A stretch of DNA of 21,218 nt from JBHGAV01 sp041946685 (GTDB lineage: Bacteria; Acidobacteriota; Terriglobia; Bryobacterales; Bryobacteraceae), in contig JBHGAV010000065.1 of NCBI GenBank assembly GCA_041946685.1, positions 1-21,218 of the forward strand. The letters run 5' to 3'. The notes beneath the pieces are model-generated. The model was given only the letters and a program-made list of their open reading frames with translations, searched no databases and was not told the origin of the DNA. Every line of letters starts with the position of its first letter. Position 1 is the stretch's first letter. Made by a program: the position numbers and the translations under genes. Shown piece after piece: positions 14,912 to 21,218 of the stretch.

Positions 14912-15286
14912 TTACTTCTTGTCCAGGGGAGCGCCGCACTTGCGGCAGAGACGCACGCTGCGGCTCCTGCCTCCCACCTGCTCGACCTTGTGAGCAATCC
15001 GCACCGGGCCGCAGGCCGGACACACGATCATCACGTTGGAGACCGAAATCGGCGATTCCTTCTCGGCGATACCGCCCTTGATCTGTTTGGCTGGATTGGG
15101 GCGGGTGTGCCGCTTGATCATGTTGACGTGCTCCACCAGCAGCTTGCCGCTCTCGCGGCTCACGCTCAGCACACGCCCCGTCTTGCCCTTGTCCCGGCCG
15201 GCGATCACCTTCACGGTATCGTTCCGGCGGATCAGGATTCGCTTGGGCAGGCCGGCCCGCTCACTCGCCGTCAACGTCCTGGCCAT
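14912..15286 (-). CDS. rplX: 50S ribosomal protein L24 (with C-terminal zinc-ribbon cysteines)
   Basis: A 124-residue assembly-initiator protein. A KOW motif (RNDTVKVIAGRDKGKTGRVL, 21-40) is followed by EHVNMIKRHTRPNP. The C-terminal half has CPAC (89-92) and CRKC (114-117), the zinc-ribbon form. The ATG at 15286 shares one base with the rplN stop (TGATG), and GGAGGTGATC in the end of rplN is a near-perfect ribosome site for it. The frame is open further upstream but only as overlap with rplN. Confidence 0.97.
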   Translation of the reverse strand: MARTLTASERAGLPKRILIRRNDTVKVIAGRDKGKTGRVLSVSRESGKLLVEHVNMIKRHTRPNPAKQIKGGIAEKESPISVSNVMIVCPACGPVRIAHKVEQVGGRSRSVRLCRKCGAPLDKK

Positions 15287-15654
15287 CAGATCACCTCCGG
15301 AGCCAGCGATACGATCTTCATATACCGTTTGTCCCTCAGCTCGCGCGCCACCGGCCCGAACACGCGCGTGCCGACCGGCTCGCCGGTCTCGTTGATGAGC
15401 ACCGCCGCGTTGGAGTCGAAGCGGATGTAGGTACCGTCCTTGCGGCGGGTCTCCTTGCGCATCCGCACGATGACGCACCGTACGACCTTGCCCTTCTTAA
15501 TGGCGGAGTCCGGCGCAGCCTCCTTCACGCTCGCTGTGATGACATCCCCCAGCCCGGCCCGCAGCCCGAGGTCGCCCCCGCGCGGAAGGATGCACTGCAA
15601 CTTGCGCGCGCCGCTGTTGTCGGCGACCTCCAGAATGGTCCGCATTCCGATCAT
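15286..15654 (-). CDS. rplN: 50S ribosomal protein L14
   Basis: A 122-residue protein at the subunit interface, also the docking site of the silencing factor RsfS. MIGMRTILEVADNSGARKLQ and VNDGF-like FDSNAAVLINETGEPVGTRV are diagnostic. Length is standard. GGGAG lies upstream of the ATG. The last codons carry the ribosome site of rplX. Confidence 0.98.
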   Translation of the reverse strand: MIGMRTILEVADNSGARKLQCILPRGGDLGLRAGLGDVITASVKEAAPDSAIKKGKVVRCVIVRMRKETRRKDGTYIRFDSNAAVLINETGEPVGTRVFGPVARELRDKRYMKIVSLAPEVI

Positions 15655-15666
15655 GACATTCTCCCG

Positions 15667-16002
15667 TTAGCGCTTCCCTGCCTGCCCCGCCGGAGCCGGG
15701 GCCAGTTCCTCAACGTTCTCCGGCTCGACGCTGACCTGGGCGGCGCGCCGAAGCACTTCCACCAGACGCCACCTCTTCAGGCGGCTGAGCGGCCTGGACT
15801 CGACGATCCGAACCGTGTCTCCCATCTTGGCGACGCCGTCTTCGTCGTGCGCGTAAAACTTGTTGCGCCGCGTGACAACGCGTTGGTACACCCGATGGGA
15901 GGTCCGGCGGGTGACTTGGACCACGATCGTCTTGGCCATCTTGGTGGAAACCACCTGACCGACCTTTTCGTTCTTGCGGGACTTCGCCTTCTCGTCACTC
16001 AT
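15667..16002 (-). CDS. rpsQ: 30S ribosomal protein S17 with C-terminal extension
   Basis: A 111-residue OB-fold primary 16S rRNA-binding protein. The core GQVVSTKMAKTIVVQVTRRT (15-34) and GDTVRIVESRPLSRLKRWRL (61-80) is standard. The family usually ends near residue 85-90, and here about 22 residues of Glu/Pro/Ala-rich tail follow. It lies seven bases after rpmC. Confidence 0.97.
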   Translation of the reverse strand: MSDEKAKSRKNEKVGQVVSTKMAKTIVVQVTRRTSHRVYQRVVTRRNKFYAHDEDGVAKMGDTVRIVESRPLSRLKRWRLVEVLRRAAQVSVEPENVEELAPAPAGQAGKR

Positions 16003-16009
16003 CTTGGTC

Positions 16010-16219
16010 TCAGCCCTTCGCGGCCTCCGCCGCCACCTCGCGCTCCCGCAACACGGTAAGAAAGCGCGCGCGGTCCTTGCGCAGGACCCGGTACTTCTTG
16101 ACCCCGTCGGTCTGGCCCATCAGGATCTGGAAACGGAGCCGGTAAATCTGCTCGGTCATCTCCTTCACCTGCGACCGCAATTCGGCGACGTCGAGATCCC
16201 TGACTTTTTCTGCCTTCAT
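16010..16219 (-). CDS. rpmC: 50S ribosomal protein L29
   Basis: A 69-residue two-helix protein near the exit tunnel, where trigger factor and SRP dock. MKAEKVRDLDVAELRSQVKE and LRFQILMGQ fit the family. The start is ATG 16219 after GAGGAG; the upstream open frame overlaps rplP and is discarded. Confidence 0.95.
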   Translation of the reverse strand: MKAEKVRDLDVAELRSQVKEMTEQIYRLRFQILMGQTDGVKKYRVLRKDRARFLTVLREREVAAEAAKG

Positions 16220-16230
16220 GGCGGCTCCTC

Positions 16231-16647
16231 TTACTCCGTCCCCGGCCGCGTCACCAGTTTGCACGGCAGCGGCAGCTTGTCCGCGGCCAACTCCATCGCC
16301 TGCTGGGCCACGTTACGCGGGACGCCCTCCATCTCGAAAAGAATCTTCCCGGGCCGGATCACGGCTACCCACTGCTCGGGGGCGCCTTTGCCCTTTCCCA
16401 TGCGGGTTTCGGCGGGCTTCTTGGTGATCGGCTTATCGGGGAACAACCGGATCCACACCTTGCCGCCACGCTTGATGAAGCGCGTCATGGCCACGCGGGC
16501 GGCCTCGATCTGGCGGTCGGTAATCCAGCCGCAGCGCATGGCCTTCAGACCGTAGTCGCCAAAGGCCAGCTCCGAACCACGCCAGGCCTTGCCTGTCATG
16601 CGACCGCGCTGTTGCTTCCTGTACTTGACCTTCTTCGGCATCAACAT
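16231..16647 (-). CDS. rplP: 50S ribosomal protein L16
   Basis: A 138-residue protein near the A site. MPKKVKYRKQQRGRMTGKAW, FGDYGLKAM and RMGKGKGAPEQWVAVIRPG are diagnostic; the arginine before MGKGKG is the one hydroxylated in E. coli. AAGGA sits eight bases before the ATG at 16647; an ATG two codons later is an alternative start. Confidence 0.98.
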   Translation of the reverse strand: MLMPKKVKYRKQQRGRMTGKAWRGSELAFGDYGLKAMRCGWITDRQIEAARVAMTRFIKRGGKVWIRLFPDKPITKKPAETRMGKGKGAPEQWVAVIRPGKILFEMEGVPRNVAQQAMELAADKLPLPCKLVTRPGTE

Positions 16648-16651
16648 GGCG

Positions 16652-17596
16652 TTAATCCTTCTGCGGTTGATCTTCGGCGGAAGGCCGCTCGGCGGCGCCG
16701 GCGCTCTCCGCAGACCCCTCGGAGGCCGCCGAAACCGGCGGCTCCTGCTTCAGTTCCTGCTTCCACGAGGGCTGCGGCGGCGTCAGTGGGGGGGTGATGG
16801 GCGCGGAGGTCCGCCCTGGCTGCGGCAGTTCCCCGGGAGCCGCTTGGACTGGAGGCCCGGAAGACTCGGCCGAGGAAGAGGGAGACCACGGGCGACGGTC
16901 CCGGTCCCGGCGCTCACGCGGCGGCATCCGCCTCGGCTCCGGCTCTCCGAACAGCGACGGCCGGGCCTGAGTGTCCAGGATCTCGCCCTTGTAGACCCAG
17001 GCCTTTACTCCAATCACTCCGTAAGTCGTGCGCGCCTCGCAAAAGCCGTAATCGATGTCGGCCCGCAGGGTGTGAAGCGGGAGTTGCCCCTGCAAGTACC
17101 ATTCGCTCCGGGCGATCTCGGCTCCGTTCAGCCTCCCCGAGACCCGAACCTTGATCCCCTTGCAGCCGAAGCGCAGGGCGCTGTCCACCGCCTTCCGCAT
17201 GGCTCGCCGGAAGGCCACCCGTTTCTCGAGCTGCAACGCAATGGATTCGGAGACGAGCTGTGCATCCAGTTCCGGCTTGTGCACCTCCTGGATGTCGATG
17301 AAAACCTCACGCCGCGTACGCCCCGCCAGTTCCTGCTTGAGCTTCTCAATCTCGGCGCCCTTGCGTCCGATGACAATGCCCGGCCGCGAAGTCCGGATGG
17401 TGACGCGGAGTTTGTTGCCCGGACGGTCCACCTCGATGGAACTGACCCCGGCCGCCTTCAGCCGGCCGCGGAGGGAATCCTTCAGCGCCAAGTCCTCGTG
17501 CAGCAGCTTGGCGTAGTCCTGCTTGGAGAACCAGCGCGAGCGCCAGTTCTTGGTGTACCCGACCCGAAACCCGTATGGATGTACTTTTTGTCCCAT
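16652..17596 (-). CDS. rpsC: 30S ribosomal protein S3 with long disordered C-terminal tail
   Basis: A 314-residue S3; usual length is 210-240. The N-terminus MGQKVHPYGFRVGYTKNWRS, the KH domain with IVIGRKG (75-81), and the C-terminal domain with GIKVRVSGRLNGAEIARSEW (147-166) and TTYGVIGVKAWVYKGEIL are complete. S3 forms the mRNA entry channel with S4 and S5. From about 217 on, roughly 100 residues rich in Pro, Ser, Glu, Ala and Arg follow, with no fold apparent. Frame and codon composition are continuous with the core. It is 19 bases after rplV. Confidence 0.97.
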   Translation of the reverse strand: MGQKVHPYGFRVGYTKNWRSRWFSKQDYAKLLHEDLALKDSLRGRLKAAGVSSIEVDRPGNKLRVTIRTSRPGIVIGRKGAEIEKLKQELAGRTRREVFIDIQEVHKPELDAQLVSESIALQLEKRVAFRRAMRKAVDSALRFGCKGIKVRVSGRLNGAEIARSEWYLQGQLPLHTLRADIDYGFCEARTTYGVIGVKAWVYKGEILDTQARPSLFGEPEPRRMPPRERRDRDRRPWSPSSSAESSGPPVQAAPGELPQPGRTSAPITPPLTPPQPSWKQELKQEPPVSAASEGSAESAGAAERPSAEDQPQKD

Positions 17597-17615
17597 AGTC
17601 AGACGTTCCCGCCCC

Positions 17616-17951
17616 TCAGTTATCCGACACCGTCACCGCAATGTGCGAACTCCGCCGCTGATAGCGGTAAGCCCGCCCCATGGGGGCTGGGCGGACGCGC
17701 TTGGAGCGCGGCCCATCATTCACGTAAGCTTCCGCCACCACAAGCTTGTCCACGTCCACATCGCTCGAGAGGTTCTGCGCATTGGCGATCGCCGACCGCA
17801 GCACCTTCTCGACAGCGGGGGCGATGCGCTTGTTGGTGCTGCGCAGGATGTTGAGCGCGTCACCCGCATTGCGTCCCCGGATCAGGTCCACCACGAGGCG
17901 CACCTTCTGCGGTGAAACCCTCATGTATCTTGCTTCCGCTCTGGCTTCCAT
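17616..17951 (-). CDS. rplV: 50S ribosomal protein L22
   Basis: A 111-residue tunnel-wall protein. MEARAEARYMRVSPQKVRLV and the beta-hairpin region RVRPAPMGRAYRYQRRSSHI are diagnostic; the latter reaches the exit tunnel and is where macrolide-resistance changes occur. The ATG at 17951 gives the family N-terminus, but its ribosome site is poor because a TCAGCNN repeat array lies immediately upstream. An internal ATG at 17924, after GGAAG, is a weaker alternative. Confidence 0.96.
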   Translation of the reverse strand: MEARAEARYMRVSPQKVRLVVDLIRGRNAGDALNILRSTNKRIAPAVEKVLRSAIANAQNLSSDVDVDKLVVAEAYVNDGPRSKRVRPAPMGRAYRYQRRSSHIAVTVSDN

Positions 17952-17957
17952 AAGCTT

Positions 17958-18009
17958 TCAGCTCTCAGCTTTCAGCCATCAGCACTCAGCCGCTTGGGCT
18001 GAAAGCTGA
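17958..18009. repeat. TCAGCNN heptad array with 13-bp hairpin in the rpsS-rplV spacer
   Basis: Five consecutive plus-strand heptads begin with TCAGC at 17958, 17965, 17972, 17979 and 17986, plus a degenerate copy before them. Positions 17965-17977 and 17997-18009 are perfect reverse complements (TCAGCTTTCAGCC with GGCTGAAAGCTGA), closing a 19-base loop. It occupies most of the 74-base spacer between rpsS and rplV. It resembles short tandemly repeated heptamers described in cyanobacteria in form only. Confidence 0.75.
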
Positions 18010-18025
18010 CCGCCGATCGCTCCTC

Positions 18026-18316
18026 TTACGCCGGCTTAGCCGTCTTCTCCGTCGCCGCCTTGGCGGCGTGTCCCTTAAAAGTCCGGGTAGGTGAAAACTC
18101 ACCCAGCTTGTGTCCCACCATGTTCTCCGTCACATAGACGGGGATGAACTTCTTGCCGTTGTGCACGGCGATGGTGTGCCCGATGAAGTCCGGCACGACG
18201 GTCGACCGCCGCGACCAGGTGCGGACCACCTTCTTTTCGTTTTTCGCGTTGAGAGCGGCCACCTTGGCGAGAAGGTGCTCGTCGCTGAATGGCCCCTTTC
18301 TTACAGAACGACCCAT
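18026..18316 (-). CDS. rpsS: 30S ribosomal protein S19
   Basis: A 96-residue head protein that pairs with S13 at the A-site finger. MGRSVRKGPFSDEHLL, TWSRRSTVVPDFIGHTIAVH and VGHKLGEFSPTRTFKGHA are diagnostic, with a short Ala/Lys tail. GAGGA precedes the ATG. The gap to rplV is unusually long because of the heptad array. Confidence 0.98.
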   Translation of the reverse strand: MGRSVRKGPFSDEHLLAKVAALNAKNEKKVVRTWSRRSTVVPDFIGHTIAVHNGKKFIPVYVTENMVGHKLGEFSPTRTFKGHAAKAATEKTAKPA

Positions 18317-18334
18317 AGTTCCTCGCTAGGCCCC

Positions 18335-19165
18335 TTACCGTTTCTTGGCCCTGTGTGTCACGATCCACTTCTCGGTACGCTTATTGTTCCGCGTCTTGAA
18401 GCCGCGCGTGGGCTGCCCCCAGGGAGTCACCGGATTGCGGCCGCCGCTGGTCTTGCCCTCGCCGCCTCCGTGCGGGTGATCGACGGGGTTCATACTGACG
18501 CCCCGGTTGTGAGGACGCTTGCCCATCCAACGCTTCCGGCCTGCCTTGCCGAGTGAAACGTTTTCATGATCCGTGTTGCCTACCTGGCCTACAGTGGCCA
18601 TGCAGTCCACTTCCACCCGCCGGACTTCCCCCGACGGCAGCTTGAGCAGCGCGTAACCGCCCTCCTTGGACACCAATTGCGCCTGTGTGCCGGCCGCCCG
18701 GGCCATCTGCGCGCCCCGGCCCGGCTTCAACTCGATGCTGTGAACCACCGTGCCCGCCGGGATGAACTTCAGAGGCAGGGCGTTGCCGACCAGGATGTCG
18801 GCCTCGGGGCCTGACATTACCGTTCTTCCCACGGCCAGCCCCAGAGGGCAGAGGATGTAACGTTTCTCCCCGTCCCTGTAATGGAGCAGCGCGATCCGGG
18901 CGCTCCGGTTGGGATCGTACTCGATGGCCGCCACCTTGGCCGGGACGCCCGCCTTGTCACGCTTGAAGTCGATGACCCGGTAAGACTTCTTGTGCCCGCC
19001 GCCGCGGAACCGGCTGGTGATTCGGCCTACGCTGTTGCGGCCGCCGGTACGCAACTTGCCTTTGGTCAAGCTCTTCTCCGGCAGCTTCTCCGTCAGTTCC
19101 TCTCTGGTAACGACGGTCTGAAAGCGCCTCGTGGGAGTAGTAGGGCGATAGGTCTTGATCGGCAT
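18335..19165 (-). CDS. rplB: 50S ribosomal protein L2
   Basis: A 276-residue protein needed for subunit joining and peptidyl transfer. KTYRPTTPTRR, GRITSRFRGGGHKKSYRVID and the near-catalytic loop VDHPHGGGEGK (about 228-238) with the essential histidine are all present; the length is normal. Only one base separates it from rplW. Confidence 0.98.
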   Translation of the reverse strand: MPIKTYRPTTPTRRFQTVVTREELTEKLPEKSLTKGKLRTGGRNSVGRITSRFRGGGHKKSYRVIDFKRDKAGVPAKVAAIEYDPNRSARIALLHYRDGEKRYILCPLGLAVGRTVMSGPEADILVGNALPLKFIPAGTVVHSIELKPGRGAQMARAAGTQAQLVSKEGGYALLKLPSGEVRRVEVDCMATVGQVGNTDHENVSLGKAGRKRWMGKRPHNRGVSMNPVDHPHGGGEGKTSGGRNPVTPWGQPTRGFKTRNNKRTEKWIVTHRAKKR

Positions 19166-19166
19166 G

Positions 19167-19454
19167 TCAGATCTCCGCGAACTCCGGCATCTTCTCGCCG
19201 GTCTTCAGCTTGACGTAGGCTTTCTTCCAGTCGGAACGGTAGCCGCTGAAACGGCCGCGCCGCCGCAACTTGCCTGCCAGGTTGGCGGTCCTCACTTCTT
19301 CCACCTTGACCTTGAAGAGCTTCTCCACCGCGGCGCGGATCTCGATCTTGTTGGCGCGGGGGTCCACCTCGAAGCACAAAGTCCGCTCGGCTTCCTTCTT
19401 CGCCACCCCCTTCTCGGTCACCAGGGGCCGCCGGATAACGTCGTAGGTATTCAT
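19167..19454 (-). CDS. rplW: 50S ribosomal protein L23
   Basis: A 95-residue exit-tunnel protein that docks trigger factor. YDVIRRPLVTEKGVAKKE, DPRANKIEIRAAVEKLFKVK and GRFSGYRSDWKKAYVKLKTG match the family. The ATG overlaps the rplD stop as ATGA. Confidence 0.97.
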   Translation of the reverse strand: MNTYDVIRRPLVTEKGVAKKEAERTLCFEVDPRANKIEIRAAVEKLFKVKVEEVRTANLAGKLRRRGRFSGYRSDWKKAYVKLKTGEKMPEFAEI

Positions 19455-20077
19455 CGCGACAAAGCCTCCGAGAGTTTCCGGGCGGCGGACTCGGACATCA
19501 ACACCCGCTCATGCCCCAGCAGATCGTAGACGCTGACGTCGCGGCTGGCGACCAGCGTCACGCCACGAAGATTGCGCGAGCCGAGAGAGAGATTCTGGTT
19601 CTGCTCGTTGTCCACCAGTAGCACCGTCCTGGTCGCCTGGAGCGCGTTGAGCACGGCGCGCATGGATTTCGTCTTGTGACCCTCCAGACTGAACGCCTGA
19701 ACCACCTTCATCTCGCCGTCCCGCAACTTGGCTGTGAGTGCCGATCGCAGCGCGCCGAGCATCATCTTGCGGGGCAGCCTGTAGCCGTAGTCCCTCGGCT
19801 GCGGCCCGTGCACCGTGCCGCCGTGCCTCCACAGGGGAGACCGGATCGAACCCATCCTGGCTCTTCCCGTTCCCTTCTGCTTCCAAAGCTTCTTTCCCGA
19901 GCCCGCCACTTCGCTGCGCACCTTGGTCTTGGCCGTACCGCGCCGCCGGCTGGCCTGGTGGTGGCGCACCGCTTCGTAGAGCAGAGCTTCGTTCACGGGG
20001 GCCGCAAAAACCTCGTCGGCCAGCTCCATCTCCCCTACCTTCTGGTTGCTCAGATCAACCACATCCACCTTGGGCAT
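19451..20077 (-). CDS. rplD: 50S ribosomal protein L4
   Basis: A 208-residue tunnel protein whose extended loop contains KLWKQKGTGRARMGSIRSP and WRHGGTVHGP. In enterobacteria L4 also regulates the S10 operon. The start is placed at ATG 20077 because GAGGTGA lies eight bases upstream and MPKVDVVDL is the usual N-terminus. A GTG at 20086 that overlaps the rplC stop (GTGA) would add three residues and is a fair alternative. Confidence 0.96.
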   Translation of the reverse strand: MPKVDVVDLSNQKVGEMELADEVFAAPVNEALLYEAVRHHQASRRRGTAKTKVRSEVAGSGKKLWKQKGTGRARMGSIRSPLWRHGGTVHGPQPRDYGYRLPRKMMLGALRSALTAKLRDGEMKVVQAFSLEGHKTKSMRAVLNALQATRTVLLVDNEQNQNLSLGSRNLRGVTLVASRDVSVYDLLGHERVLMSESAARKLSEALSR

Positions 20078-20082
20078 CGCCT

Positions 20083-20715
20083 TCACCTCTTCGCCCGCCG
20101 CACGACGACGTATCCGCCGTTCGGCCCCGGCACCGCGCCTTTGACGACGAGCACGTTTTCCTCGGCGTCCACCTCAATGACTTCCAGATTCCGGACGGTG
20201 ACCCGGTCAACGCCCATGTGCCCCGCCATCTTCAGGCCGGGAAAGACACGGGAGGGATAGCTGGAAGCTCCGATGGAGCCCGGCGCACGATGAAACATGG
20301 AGCCGTGCGTTGCATCGCCGCCGCGGTAGTGGTGTCGCTTCACCAGTCCGGCGAAACCGCGCCCCTTGCTCACCCCGATCACGTCCACCTTGTCGGCGGG
20401 CTTGAACTGGTCCACCAGAACCCGGTCGCCCGTCTGGAGATCATCCTGACCCGGCTGAAGGCGCAATTCGCGAAGGAACTTCACGCCTTCCACGCCAGCC
20501 TTCTTGACATGGCCGGCAAGCGCCTTGGTGATCCGCCTCGGTTTGGCGAACTCGAGCAAACCGAGCTGCACGGCGTGGTAGCCGTCTTTGACCGGCTCCT
20601 TGCGCTGAACCACAACGCAGGGTCCCGCCTTCAGCAGCGTGACGGGAACCACCTGCCCGTCCGCCCGGAAGACCTGTGTCATGCCGATCTTCTTTCCAAG
20701 AATTCCTGGACTCAT
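20083..20715 (-). CDS. rplC: 50S ribosomal protein L3
   Basis: A 210-residue assembly-initiating protein reaching the peptidyl transferase centre. MSPGILGKKIGMTQVFRADG, GVSKGRGFAGLVKRHHYRGG and HGSMFHRAPGSIGASSYPSR are diagnostic. The glutamine methylated by PrmB in E. coli (GSIGQ) is alanine here (GSIGA). The start is ATG 20715 after GGAGAAG; the frame is open to 20754 but into repeat spacer. Confidence 0.97.
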   Translation of the reverse strand: MSPGILGKKIGMTQVFRADGQVVPVTLLKAGPCVVVQRKEPVKDGYHAVQLGLLEFAKPRRITKALAGHVKKAGVEGVKFLRELRLQPGQDDLQTGDRVLVDQFKPADKVDVIGVSKGRGFAGLVKRHHYRGGDATHGSMFHRAPGSIGASSYPSRVFPGLKMAGHMGVDRVTVRNLEVIEVDAEENVLVVKGAVPGPNGGYVVVRRAKR

Positions 20716-20761
20716 GACTCTTCTCCAGGGGCGGGGTTCTGCGGGCTGGGACAAACCCAGA

Positions 20762-20785
20762 CCCTAGCCCCTAAACCCTGACCCC
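20762..20785 (-). other. Potential G-quadruplex tract in the rpsJ-rplC spacer
   Basis: On the coding (minus) strand there are G-runs of 4, 3, 4 and 3 with loops TCA, TTTA and CTA, and a further GGG at 20756-20758. The first G is the last base of the rpsJ TAG stop. Such spacing satisfies the standard four-tract quadruplex pattern, so the mRNA could fold there. A small hairpin CTGGG-TTTGT-CCCAG-like (20746-20760) adjoins it. Confidence 0.6.
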
Positions 20786-21105
20786 TACTTCTTCCCAAAT
20801 GCCTTGATCTCCACATCCACGCCCGCCGGCAGGTCAAGCTTCATCAGGGCGTCGACCGTATCCTGCGTCGGCTCCAGAATGTCGAGCAGCCGCTTGTGGG
20901 TGCGAATCTCAAACTGCTCCCTGGACTTCTTGTCCACGTGCGGCGACCGCAGCACCGTGTAGCGGTTCTTGACCGTCGGCAGCGGAATCGGCCCCGCGAT
21001 CTGCGCGCCCGTTTCACCCGCCGTCTTGACGATGGCCTTGGTCGACTCGTCCAGGACGCGGTGGTCGTAAGCCTTTAAACGAATTCGAATGCGCTCTCTG
21101 AGCAT
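20785..21105 (-). CDS. rpsJ: 30S ribosomal protein S10
   Basis: A 106-residue head protein, also known as the Nus factor NusE. RIRIRLKAYDHRVLDESTKA, GPIPLPT and SPHVDKKSREQFEIRTHKRL are diagnostic. The ATG at 21105 has GGGA upstream. It follows tuf by 58 bases. Its TAG stop is part of a GTAGGGG that opens a G-rich tract. Confidence 0.98.
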   Translation of the reverse strand: MLRERIRIRLKAYDHRVLDESTKAIVKTAGETGAQIAGPIPLPTVKNRYTVLRSPHVDKKSREQFEIRTHKRLLDILEPTQDTVDALMKLDLPAGVDVEIKAFGKK

Positions 21106-21143
21106 CGTGTTTCCCGTGTGAACCGGGCTAGGCCGGCCCAGGC

Positions 21144-21167
21144 GGGCCGGAAATACCCAGCCCCTAC
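21144..21167 (-). repeat. Degenerate REP element at the tuf stop codon
   Basis: Twenty of 24 positions agree with the REP at 8205-8228, including the outer GTAG. The stem arms on the minus strand are GGGCTGG and CCGGCCC, differing by one G-T wobble pair, so folding is retained. The TAG in GTAG is the tuf stop. Confidence 0.6.
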
Positions 21168-21218
21168 TCCAAGATTTCGGTGACCGTGCCGGCGCCCACC
21201 GTCCGTCCGCCTTCCCGG
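21164..21218 (-). CDS. tuf: Elongation factor Tu, C-terminal end only
   Basis: The last 17 codons encode REGGRTVGAGTVTEILE, the conserved C-terminus of EF-Tu domain 3, the GTPase that brings aminoacyl-tRNA to the ribosome. The rest lies beyond position 21218. Its place directly upstream of rpsJ matches the common str-S10 junction. The TAG stop lies in a degenerate REP element. Confidence 0.95.
   Translation of the reverse strand, partial: REGGRTVGAGTVTEILE

Noticed and set aside
13409..15430. Long plus-strand frame opposite rplF through rplN, and similar ones at 6449-7753 and 16589-17854
   Set aside because: They are mirror images of strongly conserved minus-strand genes, with no signal, motif or ribosome site that would support independent coding.
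17958..17992. CRISPR array in the rpsS-rplV spacer
   Set aside because: The period is seven bases with no unique spacers, so it is a microsatellite-like tandem repeat.

Overview
The window is GC-rich bacterial chromosome. It is dominated by one long minus-strand ribosomal-protein superoperon (S10-spc-alpha type, roughly positions 5994-21218). Left of it lie a small plus-strand cluster of three exosortase-type (PEP-CTERM) secreted proteins and a minus-strand group of stress and RNA-modification genes. The high GC, the protein sequences, the PEP-CTERM proteins, the type-Z (zinc) S14, and abundant GTAG-type REP palindromes with a RAYT transposase all fit an Acidobacteriota-like soil bacterium. 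This assignment is inference from familiarity; no search was run.

Layout from left to right. At 1-58 is the 5' part of a tRNA-Cys(GCA), minus strand. At 107-2118 an rlmI-like 23S rRNA methyltransferase and the membrane protease htpX overlap by GTGA. At 2115-2605 is a frameshifted REP-associated tyrosine transposase (RAYT) gene carrying a perfect REP palindrome inside its reading frame. At 2682-3174 is an Hsp20 gene with a near-consensus sigma-70 promoter. At 3380-5907 are three tandem plus-strand PEP-CTERM proteins that look like paralogues of one uncharacterised beta-rich family; the middle one contains a nine-G slippery tract. A hairpin at 5919-5952 separates them from the convergent ribosomal operon.

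The ribosomal block, in transcription order from the right edge, is tuf (3' end only), rpsJ, rplC, rplD, rplW, rplB, rpsS, rplV, rpsC, rplP, rpmC, rpsQ, rplN, rplX, rplE, rpsN, rpsH, rplF, rplR, rpsE, rpmD, rplO, secY, map, infA, rpmJ, rpsM, rpsK, rpsD, rpoA, rplQ. Many junctions are translationally coupled (ATGA, GTGA or TGATG overlaps). The adk gene often found between secY and map is absent. There is no gene-free stretch longer than 300 bases; the longest spacer (3126-3379) holds the hsp20 promoter.

The most interesting layer is repeat DNA woven into this essential operon. REP elements with the GTAG tetranucleotide sit exactly at stop codons, so that GTAG supplies the TAG stop of rpsK, rplQ and tuf. 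A two-hairpin BIME-like unit separates rpsK from rpsD. A G-quadruplex-capable tract starts inside the rpsJ stop codon. A TCAGCNN heptad array with a 13-bp hairpin fills the rpsS-rplV spacer. Together with the decayed RAYT this suggests past REP spread by RAYT activity, with the operon tolerating insertions only at gene ends.
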